In this document: in pieces, positions 8,446 through 17,595 of the stretch
Numbering within the stretch: position 1 is the stretch's first letter
How the letters are laid out: the number at the start of each line of letters is the position of its first letter
Notes under the pieces: generated by a model
What the model was told of the DNA's origin: nothing
Database searches by the model: none
What the model saw: only the letters and a program-made list of their open reading frames with translations
Assembly (NCBI RefSeq): GCF_014172375.1
Contig: NZ_WNXD01000001.1
Coordinates: 248,001 to 312,000, forward strand
Length of the DNA: 64,000 nt
Reading direction: 5' to 3'
Source of the DNA: Pedobacter planticolens
GTDB taxonomy: Bacteria > Bacteroidota > Bacteroidia > Sphingobacteriales > Sphingobacteriaceae
Position numbers and translations under genes: made by a program

Positions 8446-9438
8446 GTGAATGAGCAGATAATCACCGTTAATAAGCTAACAAAACAATACCAGCAAACAC
8501 AAGCTTCGGGTATAACAGACATTAATTTTTCTATAACAAAAGGAGATATTGTTGCCATTATTGGCGAAAGCGGTAGTGGAAAATCAACTTTGTTAAAATG
8601 TATTTATGGTTTGCTTAAACCAGATGCCGGTGAAGTTTTAATGAATGATAAAAGAGTGAAAGGGCCAGACGAACAACTCATTCCTGGTAATGCTGAAATG
8701 AAAATGGTTACCCAAGATTTTTCCTTGAATATTTATGCTAAAGTTTATGATAATATCGCTTCTATGCTGTCTAACACAGATATAAAAGCGAAGGAAAGTA
8801 AAACTTTAGAAATGATGGAGCATTTGCACATCACAAAATTAAAAGATAAAAAAATTATTGAGCTTAGTGGAGGAGAACAACAACGTGTTGCAATTGCAAA
8901 AGCATTAATTAGTGATACTAAAGTTTTATTATTGGATGAGCCTTTTAGTCAAGTAGATTCATTATTGAAAAACCAGTTACGAGCAGATATTAAACGTTTA
9001 GCAAAAGAAACTGGATTGACTATTATTTTGGTTTCTCATGATCCAACAGACGGATTATTTCTTGCTGATCAATTATTGATTTTAAAACAAGGACAGCTTT
9101 TACAAAACGATAAACCAGAAACAATTTATCAAAATCCTTCAGATTTATATACTGCACAAATTTTAGGAAATGCGGTTATTTTAACTAGAGAAGAAGCATT
9201 GCAATTAGGTATTAAAACTGCAAAACAACATGTAGTTTTTTATCCCGAGTGGGTAGAACTAAAAAGTACTTGGCAAAGCCGACGATTTGAAGTAAAAGAA
9301 GTTTATTATAAAGGTTTTTACGATGAACTTTTGCTAGAGCGCAACGGCGTAAAAATTAGAGCTTTGCAGCTTAACAGTGGAGAGCACAAAAAAAATGACC
9401 ACATTCAAGCGAATATTGGTCATTTCTTAGAGTTTTAA
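8446..9438 (+). CDS. ABC transporter ATP-binding protein (orphan)
   Basis: The start is placed at GTG 8446, because the open frame further upstream (from TTG 8398) would begin just past the terminator stem and adds a hydrophobic stretch unlike an ABC N-terminus. The 330-residue product has Walker A GESGSGKST (about 40-48), the signature LSGGEQQRVAIAKAL, Walker B VLLLDEPFSQVD and the H-loop VSHD. About 90 further residues at the C-terminus resemble the regulatory or TOBE-like extension of MalK/PotA-type subunits. No permease or binding-protein gene is adjacent, so the substrate is unknown and its partner must be encoded elsewhere. Confidence 0.88.
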   Translation: MNEQIITVNKLTKQYQQTQASGITDINFSITKGDIVAIIGESGSGKSTLLKCIYGLLKPDAGEVLMNDKRVKGPDEQLIPGNAEMKMVTQDFSLNIYAKVYDNIASMLSNTDIKAKESKTLEMMEHLHITKLKDKKIIELSGGEQQRVAIAKALISDTKVLLLDEPFSQVDSLLKNQLRADIKRLAKETGLTIILVSHDPTDGLFLADQLLILKQGQLLQNDKPETIYQNPSDLYTAQILGNAVILTREEALQLGIKTAKQHVVFYPEWVELKSTWQSRRFEVKEVYYKGFYDELLLERNGVKIRALQLNSGEHKKNDHIQANIGHFLEF

Positions 9439-9447
9439 TCAATTTTT

Positions 9448-9855
9448 TTATTGAGAAGATTCGATAAGAACAATTTTAACTCTTGTTCTTGTAGTTGGTT
9501 TATCTGGTATTGCTGATTGAAAATCTGACGATTGAATATCTATATCGATTCTACCTTTACTTACTGTATAGCTATAAGACTGAACATCATAAACAAAAGG
9601 TAATTGTTCGTAAAAATTTCCATCATTTCTAGAGATATAAACTAAAATCCCATCATCTTCAAAAGTTCTATCATCAATTCTATTATCGGATAATGATGCA
9701 GATAAAGTAAATCCATCGGCGCTTGACTGCCATTGATTTGCTTCAATGTATTTAATAATTGTCAAATTGTTGGCACTTTGAACAATAGTGTCTTTTTTGC
9801 AAGACGCCAGACCTAGTGAGGCGATGCAGATTAGGATTAAGGTTAGCTTTTTCAT
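9448..9855 (-). CDS. Small lipoprotein of unknown function
   Basis: The 135-residue precursor has a lipoprotein signal peptide ending in the lipobox LASC (Cys19), so the mature protein is a lipid-anchored, roughly 116-residue periplasmic or outer-membrane protein. The mature part is polar and reads as mainly beta strands (for example GRIDIDIQSSDF, TRVKIVLIESSQ). No family is recognised. It is convergent with the ABC gene, 9 bases away, and appears to be transcribed alone from the promoter at 9885-9892. Confidence 0.82.
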   Translation of the reverse strand: MKKLTLILICIASLGLASCKKDTIVQSANNLTIIKYIEANQWQSSADGFTLSASLSDNRIDDRTFEDDGILVYISRNDGNFYEQLPFVYDVQSYSYTVSKGRIDIDIQSSDFQSAIPDKPTTRTRVKIVLIESSQ

Positions 9856-9884
9856 GTTGTGTGTGTGTTTTGCAATTTATAATA

Positions 9885-9892
9885 CAAAACTA
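9885..9892 (-). promoter_or_regulatory. -7 element of the lipoprotein promoter
   Basis: On the minus strand the sequence is TAGTTTTG, an exact match to the Bacteroidota TAnnTTTG element, about 30 bases before the ATG at 9855. The -33 position has TTTC rather than TTG, so only the -7 half is convincing. Confidence 0.55.
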
Positions 9893-9954
9893 TTGCCAAC
9901 TTTTCAGGATGAAAGATGTTAGAATGCGTTTAACCGTTTATCAAACAAAAAATG

Positions 9955-10596
9955 TTATAAAAGGTTTGATTTTTTTCTTCTCAACCGCCTTTCTATTCGT
10001 CGCTGTTTTCTTTTAACCATCATCTTTAAGATAACGTTAGTGAAATTTTTATTGGTCGGATAACTTCTTTCGGAGGTAATATTATTGAAAATTAGTGCAA
10101 TAATATAAAGTATCAAACATCCTGTTAAAACAGGAGAAAAAATGTACATGTATCCTAGTGCTTTAATTTTATCCGAACCAATTACTGCAATTAACGCAGT
10201 TGCGCCACCTGGCGGATGTAGGGTTTTTGTAACCTGCATACCAACAATAGAAAGTGCAACGGAAAGTGGAGCTGTTAAATAAATAATATCAGGGAAAGTT
10301 TTGTAAATAACAACGCCAATAAATGCTGAAATGAAATGACCACCAATTAAGTTTCGAGGCTGAGCTAATGGACTTTGAATGGAACCGTAAACTAAAACAC
10401 TTGAAGCGCCAAATGAACCTATCAAAAAGATGTTTTCTTGTTTTGTTAAGAGTTGACTTTGAAAAAAAGCAATTATTCCAATGCCAATAAATGCACCTAA
10501 AAACGACCAGAAATGTTCCTTGTAATCAACTAAAGTTTCCTTATAGATAATATATTTTGAAACCCTTATTCCCCGCCTTATCCTCTTTTTAATCAT
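9955..10596 (-). CDS. HPP-family integral membrane protein
   Basis: The 213-residue protein has about five membrane segments. It carries the motif that names the family, LHPPGGATALIAVIG (about 126-140), and the earlier conserved SFGASSVLVYGSIQSPLAQP (about 61-80). The N- and C-termini are very basic and probably cytoplasmic. Family members have been linked to anion transport (nitrite in plant chloroplasts and cyanobacteria), but the substrate here is unknown. It begins 13 bases after ilvA ends on the same strand, so it is probably the last gene of the branched-chain amino acid operon. Confidence 0.88.
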   Translation of the reverse strand: MIKKRIRRGIRVSKYIIYKETLVDYKEHFWSFLGAFIGIGIIAFFQSQLLTKQENIFLIGSFGASSVLVYGSIQSPLAQPRNLIGGHFISAFIGVVIYKTFPDIIYLTAPLSVALSIVGMQVTKTLHPPGGATALIAVIGSDKIKALGYMYIFSPVLTGCLILYIIALIFNNITSERSYPTNKNFTNVILKMMVKRKQRRIERRLRRKKSNLL

Positions 10597-10609
10597 TAAT
10601 GAACCTTAT

Positions 10610-11857
10610 TTATACTAAATATTCAAACAAAGTTTGATCTTGATTCAGTTCAATCATATCGAATTTAAAGGTTTTCATTCTTTCCAATAATCCTGCATAA
10701 TCCTCTCTCTCTTTTAGCTCAATACCCACTAAAGCTGGACCATTTTCACGTTCAGTTTTTTTAATAAACTCAAATCGGGTAATATCATCATGTGGACCTA
10801 AAACCTCATTTACAAAAAGCTTTAATGCACCTGGTCTTTGCGGAAAACGAACAATGAAATAGTGTTTTAATCCTTCAAAAAGTAAAGATTTCTCTTTAAT
10901 TTCTTGCATCCGTTCGATATCATTATTGCCTCCACTTACAATACAAACCACTTTTTTGCCTTTAATCTGGTCTGCACATAAATCTAAAGATGCCACAGCC
11001 AAAGCACCCGCAGGTTCAGCAACAATTGCATCTTCATTATATAATTTTAAAATGCTTGTACAAACTTTTCCCTCTGGAATCAGCATAATTTCATCTAAAA
11101 CCTCCCTACAAATAGGATACGTTAATAAACCAACAGATTTTACAGCAGCTCCATCAATAAAACGATTAATTTGATCCAATTTTATTGGCCTACCTGCTTT
11201 AAAAGCGGCATCCATAGAAGGAGCACCCTCAGGTTCTACACCAATTAAAAGAATATTTGGGTTAGTTTGTTTTAAGTAACTTCCTGTCCCAGAAGCTAAA
11301 CCACCGCCACCAATAGGCATAATTACTACTTCAGCATCCGGTAAATCTTCTAAAACTTCTACGCCAACCGTTCCTTGTCCTTCAATCACATGATAATTAT
11401 CAAATGGCGGAACGAAAGTCATTTTGTTTTCTGTAGTAAATCGAAGTGCTTCTGCTAAACAATCATCAAAAGTATCGCCAACTAAAACAATATCTATCCA
11501 ACCATTACCAAATAAAGTAGTTTGACTTACCTTTTGCTTTGGCGTAATTTCGGGCATAAAAATAGTACCCTTAATTTTCAATTTATTACAAGAATGAGCA
11601 ACACCTTGCGCATGATTACCCGCACTTGCACAAACTACCCCATTTTTAATTAAATCTGCAGGAATTTGGCTCATCATGTTATAAGCTCCACGCAATTTAT
11701 ACGAGCGAACTACTTGTTTGTCTTCGCGTTTTAAATAAATTTCTGCTTGATATTTTTCAGATAATCGCTGATTAAACTCTAAAGGAGTGCGTAAAACAGT
11801 ACCTTTCAGCCTTTCAGCCGCTGCTAAAAAATCAAATGTATATGTTGTATTAGTCAT
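10610..11857 (-). CDS. ilvA: Threonine dehydratase (threonine ammonia-lyase)
   Basis: IlvA deaminates threonine to 2-oxobutyrate, the first step specific to isoleucine. The PLP lysine is Lys54 in RSYKLRGAYNMM, the phosphate-binding Gly loop is MPIGGGGLASG, and the cofactor-ring motif is VSGGNND. After about residue 330 one ACT-like regulatory domain follows (KHYFIVRFPQRPGALKLF), so the 415-residue protein is the single-ACT form and is probably feedback-inhibited by isoleucine. It lies 245 bases after leuA on the same strand, with a repeat copy between them. Confidence 0.95.
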   Translation of the reverse strand: MTNTTYTFDFLAAAERLKGTVLRTPLEFNQRLSEKYQAEIYLKREDKQVVRSYKLRGAYNMMSQIPADLIKNGVVCASAGNHAQGVAHSCNKLKIKGTIFMPEITPKQKVSQTTLFGNGWIDIVLVGDTFDDCLAEALRFTTENKMTFVPPFDNYHVIEGQGTVGVEVLEDLPDAEVVIMPIGGGGLASGTGSYLKQTNPNILLIGVEPEGAPSMDAAFKAGRPIKLDQINRFIDGAAVKSVGLLTYPICREVLDEIMLIPEGKVCTSILKLYNEDAIVAEPAGALAVASLDLCADQIKGKKVVCIVSGGNNDIERMQEIKEKSLLFEGLKHYFIVRFPQRPGALKLFVNEVLGPHDDITRFEFIKKTERENGPALVGIELKEREDYAGLLERMKTFKFDMIELNQDQTLFEYLV

Positions 11858-11942
11858 TTTCTTGTTGTTCGTATTCAGTTATTCGTCATTCTTTTTGAGC
11901 TTTTTCACTTTCTTGAAAATGAAAGTCAGCAACTCTTATCTG

Positions 11943-12033
11943 CTGTAGTCCCGCTATTCGCTATAAATTTTAGTGTTTGGTCTTCGACAAGCTCAAACTG
12001 ACAACACTAAAATTTTTCGCTGCTATCGGGTTT
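11943..12033 (-). repeat. Structured intergenic repeat, copy 2
   Basis: On the minus strand this 91-base unit starts AAACCCGATAGCAGCG and ends TAGCGAATAGCGGGACTACAG, matching the ends of copy 1 (5834-5915) with a few transitions. The core TTGAGCTTGTCGAAG is shared. The arms AAATTTTAGTGTT (11965-11977) and AACACTAAAATTT (12003-12015) pair perfectly over 13 bases but differ from copy 1. It lies between leuA and ilvA inside the operon. Confidence 0.8.
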
Positions 12034-12102
12034 ATTTAACAATGGACTGTGTTTCAAACCAGCATTTCGCTTTAAGCTTTAGTCTTTTACCTTTTCGCCC
12101 TC

Positions 12103-13263
12103 TTAAACTAAATTTAAAGCCACTAATTGGTTTAAATCATGGTCGTCAATACCTTGTTTGCTATCTGCCAAAACCAAGAATTGTTTATAAACGATATCTA
12201 AATTGTCCTTATCTAACGTATGACCTAGTCTATCTAAGTGGTGTTTTAAAGCGTGACGGCCACTTCTTGCAGTTAATACAATTGCAGCAGATGGGAAACC
12301 AACATCTTCAGGTTTAATAATCTCATAATTTTCGCGATTTTTTAAGAAACCATCTTGGTGAATACCAGAACTATGTGAAAATGCATTTCCACCCACAATA
12401 GCTTTGTTCGGTTGTACTAGCATATTCATTTGCTCACTTACATGTCTGCTAATGTTGTAAAAACCTTGCGTATTGATATTAGTATGAAGATTTAAGCTTT
12501 TATGCGTTTTTAAAATCATCACCACTTCTTCCATCGAAGTATTACCAGCACGTTCGCCAATACCGTTCACAGTACATTCCACCTGACGAGCGCCATTTTG
12601 TAAACCAGCGATAGAATTAGCCGTTGCTAAACCTAAATCGTTGTGGCAATGAACAGAAATAATTGCTTTATGAATGTTTTTAACGTTTTCTTTTAAATAT
12701 AAAATCTTTGAACCATACTGATCAGGCAAGCAATACCCATTTGTATCTGGAATATTTACAACTGTTGCTCCAGCAGCAATTACAGCTTCAACCATTTTGG
12801 CTAAAAACTCGATATCTGCTCTGCCTGCATCTTCAGCGTAAAATTCTACATCTTCCACATATTTTTTAGCATATCTTACCGCTTCAACTCCACGTTCTAA
12901 AATATCTTCACGAGTACTATTGAACTTTGTTTTGATGTGCATATCACTTGCTCCAATTCCAGTATGAATTCGAGGTCTTTTTGCAAAACGTAAAGCATCT
13001 GCAGCAACGTCGATATCATTTTTATTTGCACGAGTTAGCGCACAAATAATAGGATCTTTTACGGCTTTCGATAACTCGATTACACTATTAAAATCGCCAG
13101 GACTTGATACCGGGAAACCAGCTTCAATTACATCAACCCCTAAAAACTCGAGAGATTTTGCGATTTCGATTTTCTGATTAGTATCTAATTGGCAGCCTGG
13201 AACCTGCTCTCCATCACGCAAGGTGGTGTCAAAAATGTAAACTTTATTAGGATCGTGTATCAT
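12103..13263 (-). CDS. leuA: 2-isopropylmalate synthase, short form
   Basis: LeuA condenses acetyl-CoA with 2-oxoisovalerate in the first step of leucine synthesis. The 386 residues hold the TIM-barrel catalytic domain, with [12 protein letters not shown] near the N-terminus and the metal-binding [16 protein letters not shown], followed by the helical linker region (to NQLVALNLV). Classical enzymes of about 520 residues have a further 130-residue leucine-binding regulatory domain, and that is absent here. A homocitrate or citramalate synthase is possible by fold, but the position next to leuB settles the role. It begins 4 bases after leuB ends. Confidence 0.94.
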   Translation of the reverse strand: MIHDPNKVYIFDTTLRDGEQVPGCQLDTNQKIEIAKSLEFLGVDVIEAGFPVSSPGDFNSVIELSKAVKDPIICALTRANKNDIDVAADALRFAKRPRIHTGIGASDMHIKTKFNSTREDILERGVEAVRYAKKYVEDVEFYAEDAGRADIEFLAKMVEAVIAAGATVVNIPDTNGYCLPDQYGSKILYLKENVKNIHKAIISVHCHNDLGLATANSIAGLQNGARQVECTVNGIGERAGNTSMEEVVMILKTHKSLNLHTNINTQGFYNISRHVSEQMNMLVQPNKAIVGGNAFSHSSGIHQDGFLKNRENYEIIKPEDVGFPSAAIVLTARSGRHALKHHLDRLGHTLDKDNLDIVYKQFLVLADSKQGIDDHDLNQLVALNLV

Positions 13264-13267
13264 CGCT

Positions 13268-14362
13268 TTATGAATTTGTGGTAACGGTTTGTGATAAAAA
13301 TTTTAATACTAATTTGCCCATTTCTTGGGTGCCTAATACCTTGTATCTGTTGGTGGTGCTATCTGCAATATCATTGGTTCTAAAACCTTCTTTTAACACT
13401 CTATCTACTGCATCAACCAATGTTTTTGCTTCTTCTTTCAGTCCAAAACTAATTTCAAGCATCAGCGCAGCTGATAGGATAGAAGCAAGCGGATTTGCCA
13501 AATCTTTGCCTGTAATATCGTGTGCAGAACCATGAATTGGCTCGAAAAATCCAGTTCCATCGCCTACAGAAGCTGATGCCAACATGCCCATAGAACCTGC
13601 AATTTGCGATGCTTCGTCTGTTAAAATATCCCCAAATAAATTGGCGGTTAATACCACATCAAATTGTTTTGGATCTTTAATTAATTGCATGGCAGCATTA
13701 TCAATAAACATGTGCGTAGTTTCTACATCAGGATATTGTTTTGCAATTTCTTGAACAGTTTCTCGCCATAAACGTGAACTTTCTAACACATTTGCTTTGT
13801 CTACCGAGCATAATTTTCCACGACGTTGACGAGCTGCGGCATAGGCTTTATGGGCAATTCGTTCTACTTCATATTTGTGGTAAATCATTAAATCTGAGGC
13901 AGTTGTTCTATCTTCTGAGCGAGTTTTCTCTCCAAAGTAAACATCGCCTGTTAATTCTCTGAAAAACAAAATATCCGTACCTTTTAAAATAGCAGGTTTA
14001 ATACTAGAAGCATGTAAAAGCTCATCAAATAATAAAATAGGGCGAAGGTTAGCATACAAACCCAGCTCTTTTCTAATTTTAAGTAAACCTTGTTCTGGCC
14101 TAACTTTTAAGGAAGGATCATTATCATATTTCGCATGACCAACAGCGCCAAACAGTATTGCATCACTTTTTTTAGCTTTTTCTAAGGTTTCATCTGGTAA
14201 TGGATTTCCTGTCGCTTCAATTGCAACGTGGCCCATTAAGGCTTCGTCAAATGTAAAATCATGATCGTAAGTTGCTGCAATATGCTCCAATGCCGCTTTT
14301 CCCCATTGGGTAACTTCTGGTCCAATTCCATCTCCAGGAATAACTAATATATGCTTCTTCAT
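13268..14362 (-). CDS. leuB: 3-isopropylmalate dehydrogenase
   Basis: LeuB oxidises and decarboxylates 3-isopropylmalate to 2-oxoisocaproate with NAD. The 364 residues are of normal length. Visible motifs are [12 protein letters not shown] at the N-terminus, [10 protein letters not shown], the substrate arginines in [24 protein letters not shown] (only the parts around VRPEQ and ANLRP are diagnostic), and [12 protein letters not shown] with the metal-binding aspartates. The ATG overlaps the stop of the double-ABC gene by one base (TAATG), so the two are translationally coupled. Confidence 0.96.
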   Translation of the reverse strand: MKKHILVIPGDGIGPEVTQWGKAALEHIAATYDHDFTFDEALMGHVAIEATGNPLPDETLEKAKKSDAILFGAVGHAKYDNDPSLKVRPEQGLLKIRKELGLYANLRPILLFDELLHASSIKPAILKGTDILFFRELTGDVYFGEKTRSEDRTTASDLMIYHKYEVERIAHKAYAAARQRRGKLCSVDKANVLESSRLWRETVQEIAKQYPDVETTHMFIDNAAMQLIKDPKQFDVVLTANLFGDILTDEASQIAGSMGMLASASVGDGTGFFEPIHGSAHDITGKDLANPLASILSAALMLEISFGLKEEAKTLVDAVDRVLKEGFRTNDIADSTTNRYKVLGTQEMGKLVLKFLSQTVTTNS

Positions 14363-15837
14363 TATGCTAATTCTTTTTGTGTGTGGTACGCTTTTATATT
14401 TTCTATTACTTCGCCGTTATTTAACAGCAGTTTATGAGTGAGACAAGCTGGTAGTTGTGTTTCAAAATGGCCAACGTAAATTAATGTCATCCCGTTAGTA
14501 CACAGCTCATCTATTAAGTGATTAAAATGTTCTGTTTGTTGTTGATCTAAACCTTGGCAAGGCTCATCTAATATTAATAATTCGGGATTTTTGATGATTG
14601 TCCTAGCCAATAAAACCAATCTTTGTTTGCCAAGGGGAAGTACTTTTAGTAACTCATTTTTATATTCATTAAGCTCGAAATAGTCAATTAATTCTTCTAC
14701 TTGAGCCTGTTTTTCTGCTCCAATTGTTTTAAATAAACCCGAACTATCAAAAAAACCAGAGGCGATACTTTGAAAAACTGTTGCTGTTGCATCAAAATAC
14801 CAATGCAATTCTGGCGATATTAAACCAATGTGCGCTTTAATTTCCCAAATGCTTTCTCCACTTCCTCTCTTATTGCCAAACAGGTGAATGTTATTCGCAT
14901 ACGCTTGAGGATGATCGCCATTTACTAAACTTAATAATGTTGATTTTCCTGAACCGTTATGACCTTGCAACAACCATTTTTCGCCAGTTTTAACTTCCCA
15001 ATTAATGTGTTGCAATACCTTTTTCTCGCCATAACTAATATTTACATCAGTCATGCTGATTAAAATTTCAGTACTAGAAATAGGGGCTTTACTTAAGAAA
15101 TTCGGAATGGTTTTCACGATTTTTTTAGGCAAAACTGAAATAGATTCTACTGATTTGGAAATAGTTAAACTTCCATTTTTTATTTCCGCAAAGCGATTAA
15201 TACATGTTGGTAATTCACTAGGGTCAGTAATCATAATCAATTGCACACCTTCTGCAGAAATCTCGTTCAATAATGCACTTAGGTTTTTACGCGAAAGCAC
15301 ATCTAATCCTGTATAAGGTTGATCTAAAATTAACAATTGTGGTTTTAGCCATACTGCCTTAACCAATTGCAATTTTTTATGTTCTCCACTTGATAATTGA
15401 ATTAACTGAACATCTTTCAATTCAGAAAATCCTAAAGCACTTAAAATATTTTCAAGTTCATCAAACCGAAGCTGATTTTCCTTGCCGTAGTTTAGTAATT
15501 CTGCATAAACCGTATGTGTGCGATGTGCTTGTTGACTATTGTAACGTTGCTGATAATAGAAATTAGATTCGCCCTCTAAATCTTTAAATTGATACCAGCT
15601 TGCAACATACAATGCTTTTGCAGGTAATTTATGAGTAGAATCAAATTCAATTGTGATATCTCCAGAACCACTTATTAATCCAGCAATTAGTTTGACTAAT
15701 GAAGTTTTTCCGCTACCACTTTTGCCACTTAACAACCAGTTTTCTCCACGATTTATTGTCCAATTCAAATCCGCTAACACCAATTTGTGTTGGTATTTTA
15801 AGTTTAAATTTTCAATATGGACGACTGGTTGTATCAT
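14362..15837 (-). CDS. Soluble double-ABC ATPase, ModF-like
   Basis: The 491-residue protein has two ABC ATPase domains and no membrane segment. Domain 1 has Walker A SGKSGSGKTS (about 37-46) and signature LSSGEHKKLQL, but the Walker B is LLILDQPYTGLD, with Gln in place of the catalytic Glu. The H-loop position reads ITDPSE, without the usual His. Domain 2 looks active, with GHNGSGKST, LPLGKQRLVLLA, LLILDEPCQGLD and a GH at the H-loop. The closest layout known to me is ModF/PhrA. It shares one base with leuD upstream and one with leuB downstream. Its link to leucine synthesis is unexplained. Confidence 0.87.
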   Translation of the reverse strand: MIQPVVHIENLNLKYQHKLVLADLNWTINRGENWLLSGKSGSGKTSLVKLIAGLISGSGDITIEFDSTHKLPAKALYVASWYQFKDLEGESNFYYQQRYNSQQAHRTHTVYAELLNYGKENQLRFDELENILSALGFSELKDVQLIQLSSGEHKKLQLVKAVWLKPQLLILDQPYTGLDVLSRKNLSALLNEISAEGVQLIMITDPSELPTCINRFAEIKNGSLTISKSVESISVLPKKIVKTIPNFLSKAPISSTEILISMTDVNISYGEKKVLQHINWEVKTGEKWLLQGHNGSGKSTLLSLVNGDHPQAYANNIHLFGNKRGSGESIWEIKAHIGLISPELHWYFDATATVFQSIASGFFDSSGLFKTIGAEKQAQVEELIDYFELNEYKNELLKVLPLGKQRLVLLARTIIKNPELLILDEPCQGLDQQQTEHFNHLIDELCTNGMTLIYVGHFETQLPACLTHKLLLNNGEVIENIKAYHTQKELA

Positions 15838-16421
15838 TATTTTGTTTGTTCGAATTCTGCTATTAATTGTTTTTGGTTTAAGATGAAATCGATATCATCA
15901 TAACCGTTAATTAAACATGATTTTTTGTAAGCATTAATCTCAAAATTTTCTTGCTGACCAGTGCTTAGTATCGTAATAGTTTGTTTTTCTAAATCAATTT
16001 CAACTTCATTTTCATGATTTTTTGCTACTTCGATAAAAATTTGATGCAAAAAATCATCACTCACTTGAACTGGTAAAAGACCATTGTTTAAGGCATTTCC
16101 TTTAAAAATATCTGCAAAAAAACTACTTACCACAGCATCAAAACCAGCATCTTGTATTGCCCAAGCCGCATGCTCACGACTACTGCCACAACCAAAGTTT
16201 TTACCAGCCACTAATATTTTGCCAGCATACGTTTTATCATTTAAAACAAAATCTGGTTTCGGATTACGATTTTCATCATATCGCCAATCGCAAAATAAAT
16301 TTTCACCAAAACCTTCTCGTGTAGTTGCTTTCAAAAACCTCGCAGGTATAATCTGGTCGGTATCAATGTTTTCTATGTTTAAAGGCACTATTGCCGATGT
16401 TAATTTTTCGAATTTTTTCAT
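15837..16421 (-). CDS. leuD: 3-isopropylmalate dehydratase small subunit
   Basis: LeuD forms the swivelling small subunit that completes the LeuC active site for isomerising 2- to 3-isopropylmalate. The 194 residues have the family start [20 protein letters not shown] and the conserved [17 protein letters not shown]. Length is normal. In this operon it is separated from leuC by a methyltransferase and a monooxygenase-fold gene, an unusual arrangement, and overlaps the following double-ABC gene by one base. Confidence 0.96.
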   Translation of the reverse strand: MKKFEKLTSAIVPLNIENIDTDQIIPARFLKATTREGFGENLFCDWRYDENRNPKPDFVLNDKTYAGKILVAGKNFGCGSSREHAAWAIQDAGFDAVVSSFFADIFKGNALNNGLLPVQVSDDFLHQIFIEVAKNHENEVEIDLEKQTITILSTGQQENFEINAYKKSCLINGYDDIDFILNQKQLIAEFEQTK

Positions 16422-16448
16422 TCTTTTATTAATTACTGTCTTCTAGGC

Positions 16449-17210
16449 TTATTTCTTCCAAGCTTTAATTCTCAATCTTCTATAATCTGCAACCCATTCT
16501 CCATTCTTAAAATAATTGGGTTTTAGTAGTTGTACGGCTAAATTTTTGACTTCTTCAGCCTGTATTGTTGTCAGTTTTTTAAATGCATGTTGCGCAAATT
16601 GACTAATCCAATCATACATTCCATTTTCACCATTTAGTGGTGTTGGTCTGTCAAATAACCAAGCTTGTTCAACTTCAAAACCTTGTTTTTCCAATAAAGT
16701 AGTATAAGTGCTTACCGATGGAAAAAACCAAAAATTTGTAGTAATCTGATCGATTAAACCCAATTGACCGGCTGCTGATTCAATAGCATCTGTTATACTT
16801 TTAACATTTCCTTTACCACCAAACTCTGCTGCTAATCTGCCACCAGTTTTTAAACTGTTATATAATCCTTTGATTAATGCATCTTGATTTTCTATCCAAT
16901 GGAAAGTTGCGTTGCTAAAAATAGCATCAAAAGCATTTTCATACGGCAACTTAGTCGCATCAACTACTTCGAAATCTAAATTAGGATGAGCGGATTTTGC
17001 ACTATTAATCATCTCAAATGAAGCATCAACTCCAGTTACATTAGCACCAGTTTCGGCAATTTGAGCAGCTAACTGACCAGTTCCACAACCTACATCTAAA
17101 ATATGTTCGCCAGTTTTTGGAGCAAGCCATTGCACAACATCTGCTCCGTAATCAGAAACAAAATGATGTTGTTTGTAGTATAATTTGCTATCCCAATATA
17201 TTTCTGGCAT
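16449..17210 (-). CDS. Class I SAM-dependent methyltransferase
   Basis: The 253-residue protein begins MPEIYWDSKLYYKQHHFV. It has the SAM-binding motif I ILDVGCGTGQLAAQIAETGA (about 37-56) and an acidic VTGVDAS at the end of strand 2. Motifs VVDATKLPYENAFDAIFSNA and HWIENQDAL follow, resembling trans-aconitate 2-methyltransferase and related small-acid methyltransferases. It lies inside the leucine gene run between the monooxygenase-fold gene and leuD. A role in protecting or removing a pathway side product is possible but unproven. Confidence 0.85.
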   Translation of the reverse strand: MPEIYWDSKLYYKQHHFVSDYGADVVQWLAPKTGEHILDVGCGTGQLAAQIAETGANVTGVDASFEMINSAKSAHPNLDFEVVDATKLPYENAFDAIFSNATFHWIENQDALIKGLYNSLKTGGRLAAEFGGKGNVKSITDAIESAAGQLGLIDQITTNFWFFPSVSTYTTLLEKQGFEVEQAWLFDRPTPLNGENGMYDWISQFAQHAFKKLTTIQAEEVKNLAVQLLKPNYFKNGEWVADYRRLRIKAWKK

Positions 17211-17227
17211 CTTTTTTTAATTTTTAC

Positions 17228-17267
17228 CATCTAAGAAATCTTAGAAAACCTAAGTTTTAAGATGATG
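17228..17267. repeat. Palindromic spacer in the leu genes
   Basis: CTAAGA (17231-17236) and TCTTAG (17239-17244) form a tight hairpin, and an outer CATC/GATG pair encloses a further CTAAG. From memory this resembles a dispersed Bacteroidota repeat. It separates the methyltransferase from the monooxygenase-fold gene. Confidence 0.4.
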
Positions 17268-17290
17268 TTTAGTCCTTAATCTTTGTTTCT

Positions 17291-17593
17291 TTATCCTTGC
17301 TCTTCCATCAGGTTTATATAATGCTCAACCGTTGGAAAGGGCTCATAAAAATGATGCAGTAACTTTTTCCAATCTTGGTATTCCGAAGAGCCTCTAAAAC
17401 CTTCGGTATGTGCCTCCAATGTTTTCCAGTTTACGAGCAAAATATACCTGTCCGCTGTTTCTAAACACTTTTGAAGTTGATGTGAAATGTAACCTTCCAT
17501 TGAAGAAATGATTTTTTGAGCCTCCTTAAAAGCTTTTTCAAAATCAACTGATAAACCAGCTTTTACATTTAATATGGCAACTTCTAATATCAT
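17291..17593 (-). CDS. ABM-fold protein (antibiotic biosynthesis monooxygenase family)
   Basis: The 100-residue protein matches the small dimeric alpha-beta barrel ABM family: VAILNVKAGLSVDFEKAF, then SMEGYISHQLQKC, then DRYILLVNWKTLEAH and a C-terminal PFPTVEHYINL. Members are cofactor-free oxygenases, heme-degrading enzymes or proteins of unknown activity, and no specific reaction can be named from sequence. It begins 2 bases after leuC ends, so it is firmly in the operon. It is as yet unconnected to leucine synthesis. Confidence 0.82.
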   Translation of the reverse strand: MILEVAILNVKAGLSVDFEKAFKEAQKIISSMEGYISHQLQKCLETADRYILLVNWKTLEAHTEGFRGSSEYQDWKKLLHHFYEPFPTVEHYINLMEEQG

Positions 17594-17595
17594 TT

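Noticed and set aside
11973..12317. Open frame of 114 codons on the plus strand near the end of leuA
   Set aside because: It lies across the repeat copy and antisense to leuA, and has no recognisable protein features.
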